Assembly (NCBI GenBank): GCA_026545225.1
Contig: CM048846.1
Span: 18,898,501 to 18,962,500, forward strand
Source of the DNA: Cornus controversa
Taxonomy: Eukaryota > Streptophyta > Magnoliopsida > Cornales > Cornaceae
Reading direction: 5' to 3'
Length of the DNA: 64,000 nucleotides
Both the position numbers and the translations under genes were made by a program. Positions 58,881-64,000 of the stretch are shown piece by piece. The notes under the pieces were generated by a model. That model was not told where the DNA came from, ran no database searches, and was given only the letters and a program-made list of their open reading frames with translations. Numbering within the stretch: the stretch's first letter is position 1; the number at the start of each line of letters is the position of its first letter.

Positions 58881-61739
58881 TGTTAGAAATATAGGAAGAT
58901 TGTATATTGAATTAAATCGTATTTATGAAGAATACATTAAGACTTATTTATAAACACATAATCTTAGAGGCTAAGTAAACTTAGGAGACAAGAAATCCTA
59001 ATCCTAAATGGTTTAGGAAAGGGTATAAGAAATCCTAGGTGGTTTAGGATAAAACCAAAATAGTAAGAAACATAATATTAAATATATTGTCTAATAACTC
59101 CCCTCAAATTCAAGGTGAGTTATATAAAACCAACTTGAGTTTGGATACATAATTATGAAAGCGATTGCGGAGCTATGAATATCCAGCATGTTGAGGAACA
59201 ATATGACTACTATTGGAGGCACATGGAAGTGTGATGATGGTGCATAATGTGTGATGACTTCTGGAGGCGCTTCAGGTGTATTAAAACACAATATGACTAC
59301 TACTAGAGATGCATGGAAGCGCGATGGTGGCGCATGGAAGCACAGAGACTAATCAAATTCTGAAGGCGCATGAAAGTGCGTTAGTGGCCAATCAAGGAGG
59401 TGTGTGATTACCACTAGTAGGGGCACAAAAACGCAGTGGTCAATCAAGGATACATGTAATTACCATAGAAGTCACATGCAAGTGTTATGATCAATCACGG
59501 ATACGTGTGATTACCACATGAGGCATATATAAGTGTTTTGATCAATCACGAATACGTGTGATTATCACAGGAAACGAATGCAAGTGTTGTGATCAATCAC
59601 GGATTACCACTAGTGGGCGCACAAAAACGCTAGTGGTCAATTACTGAAGATCTAGCTCAATGAGACGTGATTAATGAAGTCGCATGTTGACGTACCAAAT
59701 TGATGACATGGCAGATGATGTCTGCTAACATAGTTGTTAACTGTATATATGACTTTGCTGATGATGTGGCAGAACTTGATTAAAGAAAAACTGGTTTCTG
59801 CTGAACTGGTTCAATAGTGGATCGGTTTTAGAATTAGACTAGTCTTGAACTTGTAACCAAACAGTCTGATTTTAGGCCTTCTTTATACACTGAACTCTCG
59901 CAAATTGCGTAACTGGTGATAAGTGCACAAAACATGTTATTTTATATCTCAAAATAAGTCTTTAATTACTCTTTTACTTTATTTAAATATTCTTATCTTT
60001 GCATTTTGTGTTTTATAGGGGTTGATTTCCAAATAAGAAGAAAAGCAGCAGAAAAGGCCTAAAAAGGATATATATAGCCAAAGATAAACATCAGAAGAAT
60101 TGTAGAAGAGATGGTATTCTATGCAATCTACTTCACAAGAGGTCTCAAGTTCAAAACTTTGCAAAATACTTTTTACGTCTGCAGTCCAGAATTCAAATTA
60201 AAGATATGGAGATCAAATATTAGATATTTAAATTCAAAATTTTGTATTTTGAATTTTTGTCTTTGAATTTTGAATTTTGTATTTCAAAATATTCAAAATA
60301 CAAATTTGAAATACAAAATTCAAATTTGTATTTTGAATTTTGTATTTTAAATTTTTCCCACCTAAACCATTCCCCTCTAACTCTATAAATAGGGGGTCTT
60401 AAGGGATGGTGAAGGGGGTTAGAAATTGTAGAGAAATTATAGAAAAAAATAGTGTATTTATTTTATTGATTCAATGATGAGTAGTAGTTTCATTTATATT
60501 TGTTTGTTTTTTATTAATATGCAAGCGTAAACATCCTTCTCAATGGAGTGATGAAGCCACCATGGCTGAAGTATAGGTAAGTTGTTTTATTTTCTTGTCT
60601 ACTTTTTCCTCCCAAGAGCATTCTTCTACTCTTCTATTTTGGATTTTATTTTCTAAAAGTAGAGGAAGGATTCTTCGTGTTTGCCAAATAATGGTAATTC
60701 GAAGAATGCCTACCTCTGTTTACCTAGCCAATGTGCATCAGATTAAGTAAAAGAATGTCTCTCTCATATATAATCAAGTCATTCTTTTTTATTCCATATT
60801 TTCCTTCATCTTTCCAAGTTCTAATTGGATTGGTGAAGTGTATTGGTTATTGGAGGAAAAACTAGATAAGAATATAAAAAAAAACTTTATTTATATGGAT
60901 CCATGGTGGTGAATTCTCTTTCCTTGAGATTTTTTTCCATCATTTGATCTAAGACATTTAATATTAGTTTTTATTATTAAATAAAAAAATCAGAATTTTA
61001 TTTTTTTAAATATTCATTTTTCATCTCAAGAGAATTAGGTTTTGAAGTTTAGACTTGTTATTGATTCTCACTTGAGAGTGGTTCGACCCTGCTTACTACT
61101 ATACAGTTTTTAGTAAAGTTTTTGCAGGTTTTATTATTTTTTGTACGAAGTGTAGAAAAGCAACGATAAACATCCATTATTCTACACTCGTCAACTGGAG
61201 ACTTTTGCAAGTTCTCGATTCACTAGTGGCAACCAGAGGAAGCTCAGGCAATGGCAACGATCTACTTCCTACAATGGTAATGACTGAGAGACTCTTCGAC
61301 GACGAGAGAATATTTTGTCGAAGAGCATGTCACCTTTATCGAAATTGCTTCGTCAGAGAAACATCACGTGGCCGAATCTAACAGCACGAGAATGTCTAGA
61401 GATTGAAGAGTTGCTTCGTCTAGAGATTGCAAAACCTGTGACTATCTTTTAACAATCTGAATGGCTCGTTGCGGGCAACGTTTGGAGATGGCGGGTCTGC
61501 TATGGTGGACCTTGGGTTAGAGAAGAGTATTGTGGAGCTTCAGTGGAGATTGGCAACTTCGACAGTAGAGCCTTGTGGTGGGAAAGCTTGGCAGTGGTTA
61601 TCCTCTAGGCAGTGAAGTGGGTCTTCACTGTGACAGCTATGGCAATGACTTGTGTATCGGTGATGATGCGCCACCGATAAAGATGCCTTGGACAATGACC
61701 GATGATACCAAGACCAGACATGTATATATATAATGAAAA

Positions 61740-61788
<49 letters not shown>

Positions 61789-62134
61789 CGGAAACTATTT
61801 TTTATTATTGGCCGTCGGGGATGAGGGTGCCATCTCCGGCAACGACGTTGATGGATTGTGAAGACTATCAGAAATTAGTAGGCTCTGATACCATATTAGA
61901 AATATAGGAAGATTGTATATTGGATTGAATTATATTTATGAAGAATAAATAAAGACCTATTTATAGGCACATAATCTAGGCCTATTTATAAACACATAAT
62001 CTTATAAACTAAGTAAACTTTGAAGACAAAAAATCCTAGTCCTAGATGGTTTAGAAAAGGGTATAAGAAATCTTAGGTAGTTTAGGATAAAACCAAAATA
62101 GTAAGGAACATAATATTAAATATATTTTCTAACA
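58881..62134 (-). mobile_element. Non-autonomous LTR retrotransposon (TRIM/LARD-like), copy 2
   Basis: LTRs at 58881-59096 and 61894-62134 (TA-rich, ending TCTAACA), primer site complement ggctctgatacca at 61881-61893, and the same interior as the copy at 42110 including the 51-bp repeat (about 59380-59650). It is interrupted by a 1277-bp solo LTR. A (TA)n run lies at about 61741-61786. No matching target duplication was found, probably because the left side is next to another insertion. Confidence 0.8.
59917..61193. mobile_element. Solo LTR (1277 bp) nested in TRIM-like element copy 2
   Basis: TGATAAGTGCAC … CTACACTCGTCA flanked by the 5-bp duplication actgg (59912-59916, 61194-61198). The other element copy is uninterrupted here (gcgtaactagagac, about 43149). 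It has a TATA-like ctataaatag at about 60382 and a striking run of aaatacaaaattcaaat-type palindromes at 60225-60352. The family is not recognised. The long LTR suggests Gypsy. Confidence 0.85.
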
Positions 62135-62697
62135 GTGGATTTATCAAACTTATCACATAAAAAAAAAGAATATTCATGCCAAGTTCTTTTCGTGAAACCA
62201 ACCTTCTCGGTGTTTAAATACTTGTAGACTTGTCAACAAATCAAATGAAAATTGGATTAGGCTAATTTGATCTGAATCTTATAAATAATATAATCAATCC
62301 AATTTAATCCGATAAGATGTTTTTATTAATGAATTTATATTGATTTGCTAGTTATCGAATATCTTATCCAAGAACCTAATCTATTAAGGTATGTAATTTT
62401 TGTTAAAATAATTTAGTGAAATAGGTGGAAAAATAAAGATTAAAAATTGAGAAAAGGCATATATATATACTCCCTCAGTCCAATTTTAAATGTTGTGTGG
62501 GTAGGTTCCAAAAAGGATACTATAGAGAAGCAAAAAAAATTCATTGAATTATGCTAAAGGAAAAAACAATCAAGAGTGGAAAAATGAGAACATGAAGATA
62601 AAAAATAAAAAAAAGAATGAAGGTGAGTATTTTAATACTACAAATATATTATATATCATGGTATTAGATAATACATGCATAACACATTAAATATAAA

Positions 62698-63551
62698 TTT
62701 TGTTCAATTACTTTTTGTCAACGTGGAGGGGTAGAAATGACATATTGGCTTCCCATTCGAATTGTGGCCCTAAGAGATTCATTTCATGGGCCATCTAGCA
62801 CTGGGCCTAGCCCACATAATCTTTTATTAGCATGTTGGAAAATCAACATTTTATGCCCTGTTTGGTAACACTTCCGATTTAGATTTCAGCTTTCATTTTC
62901 ATTTTTTTGGAAGATACAGCAGAAATCGTATTTGGTAACGCAGTTTTCATTTATGAAAAAATGAAAGTGATGTCAAAATTTTGACAATCCTTAGGCATAA
63001 TTTGGAGGCTTCATAACGAAGTTTTTAGTTTCAAATTTCATTTTTCAGTTCAAATATTTATTTCTGATTTTTTTATAAAATACAATAAATAAAAATTTTG
63101 CTTGCTCAAAAATATAATATAATACAATAAATTAAAATTTTTAAAAAAACAAGCATAAAAAAAATTAGAAAATACAATAAATAAAAAATTGGTTACTCAA
63201 AAAATATAAATATAACAAAATAAAATACAACAAAATTAAAAATAAAAATAAAATAATACAAATAAAAATAATATAATATAAATAAAGTACAAGAAATACA
63301 AAATTATAAGTCAATAAGAATAAAAGTCTTTTTATAAAATACAATAAATACAAAATATATATAAATATAAAGATATATAAAAAATATATAACTATATATA
63401 TAATAAATGAATATATATATATATAAAAAGATATATATAGGAAGAAATACAATAAAATAAGAACTATCTATAAATACAATTATATATAATATAAAAATAT
63501 AATATAATAAATACAAAATTATATGTCAATAGAATAAACTTATTTTATAAA
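62698..63551. other. Unique right flank; AT-rich with a Harbinger-like terminal sequence
   Basis: Beyond the segmental duplication. At about 62853-63040 the words gccctgtttggtaacacttc and ttggtaacgcagttttcatt resemble the left end of the Harbinger element at 34105. The rest (63050-63540) is simple AT-rich sequence built on aataaaatacaat. The ORFs there are only low-complexity Tyr/Ile/Phe strings and are not genes. Confidence 0.5.
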
Positions 63552-63764
63552 GAGAAATGTTAAACGTCATGAAATTATTTCATGAATTTGTATCATGAAT
63601 GATGTGGCAGGTAACGTGGAGAGTTAGTATTGGTGGAATTCGGTGATAATATCATAGGACTCTGTGTATGGGGGGAATCCCATCAATACTAACTCTCCAC
63701 GTTACCTGCCACATCATTCATGATACAAATTCATGAAATTATTTCATGATGTGTAGCATTGCTC
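63552..63764. mobile_element. MULE-type MITE, copy 2
   Basis: 213 bp with long TIRs. The stretch from atgaaattatttcatgaat through gagagttagtattg is repeated inverted almost perfectly, giving arms of about 80-95 bp. It is flanked by a 9-bp duplication ttttataaa (63543-63551, 63765-63773). Ends GAGAAATG…/GAGCAATG… match the element at 32977. Confidence 0.88.
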
Positions 63765-63773
63765 TTTTATAAA

Positions 63774-64000
63774 ATACAATAAATAAATAAATATATAAAT
63801 GCAAATATATAATAATAAATAAATATATATAAGAAGAAAATATAATAAAATAAGAGTTATATATAAATACAATTATATATAATATAAAAATATAAAAGGA
63901 AATAAAACAAGTATAAATAATAATATATGACAATTACCAAAGACATGTAAATAATTAGAATTTATGACAATTACCAAAAACATGCAAATGCTTAAAAATG
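63774..64000. other. AT-rich end of window
   Basis: Simple AT-rich sequence continuous in style with 63050-63540. Nothing further seen. Confidence 0.5.

Larger units (their letters stand above)
45176..62697. repeat. Segmental duplication unit B (contains NLR copy 4)
   Basis: It starts with tttattgatacaaccc, equal to 9405 onward, immediately after acattaaatataaa, which is the right end of unit A and recurs at the right end of unit B (about 62697). The two units are therefore head-to-tail with a junction in a 3-5 bp overlap at 45176. Unit B lacks the Tat, Harbinger and 883-bp insertions and the first MITE. It has a 1128-bp TIR element, a hAT fragment and a 1277-bp solo LTR of its own. Confidence 0.85.

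Noticed and set aside
63165..63933. Long Tyr/Ile/Leu-rich minus-strand ORFs
   Set aside because: Translations of simple AT-rich sequence without start context or domains.

Overview
This is a stretch of nuclear DNA from a flowering plant, almost certainly a eudicot. It is AT-rich with GT-AG introns, and it carries a tandem cluster of NRG1-type helper immune receptors (RPW8 coiled coil, NB-ARC, LRR; the RNL class) embedded in nested plant transposons. The species cannot be named from the sequence.

Layout. (1) Four NRG1-like genes lie in the same orientation, each with five exons in conserved phases. Copy 1 (119-3265) is cut by the window edge and lacks exon 1. Copy 2 (4671-9327; 816 aa), copy 3 (26534-31252; 814 aa) and copy 4 (49074-53189; 827 aa) are all open once spliced. 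Copies 3 and 4 are nearly identical, but both have lost the Asp of the MHD-type motif (LHK and LHT instead of QHD/LHD). Copy 4 also has a 36-bp in-frame duplication at the start of its RPW8 domain.

(2) Copies 3 and 4 sit in a head-to-tail segmental duplication. Unit A is about 9405-45175 and unit B about 45176-62697, with a readable junction at 45176. Transposons private to one unit can be compared with the empty site in the other. Unit A holds a 12.5-kb Ty3/Gypsy element, a 6.15-kb PIF/Harbinger element, a MULE-type MITE, an 883-bp insertion and a 558-bp solo LTR. Unit B holds a 1.13-kb TIR element, a hAT relic and a 1.28-kb solo LTR.

(3) The Gypsy element (13828-26292) is a young Tat-lineage retrotransposon. 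Its LTRs differ by 3 substitutions and 1 indel over 1.12 kb. It has gag-protease, an in-frame UGA, then RT, RNase H, a second archaeal-type RNase H and integrase. Behind pol lies a three-exon antisense gene with a plant mobile domain. The UGA is followed by CGG and, 8 nt downstream, by an 11-bp stem-loop. This is the layout of a stop-codon readthrough signal. The element landed in the 5' leader of NRG1 copy 3, so its 3' LTR TATA box now faces that gene about 450 bp from the ATG.

(4) The Harbinger element (34105-40256, TTA target duplication) contains a broken Myb/SANT-like gene, a broken DDE transposase, a small GRF zinc-finger ORF and, in antisense, the first two coding exons of a host DUF300/TMEM184-type gene.

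(5) The right part (42-62.7 kb) contains two copies of a non-autonomous LTR element (tRNA-iMet PBS, 51-bp tandem repeats that form hairpins), each interrupted by a different solo LTR. The last 1.3 kb is AT-rich with a second member of the MULE-type MITE family.

How the parts relate. By family knowledge NRG1 proteins are helpers that act downstream of TIR-type sensor receptors as calcium-permeable resistosomes. No sensor NLR is visible here, so this is a pure helper cluster growing by tandem duplication. The retrotransposon and the motif changes suggest that copies 3 and 4 are diverging in regulation and possibly in activation threshold.
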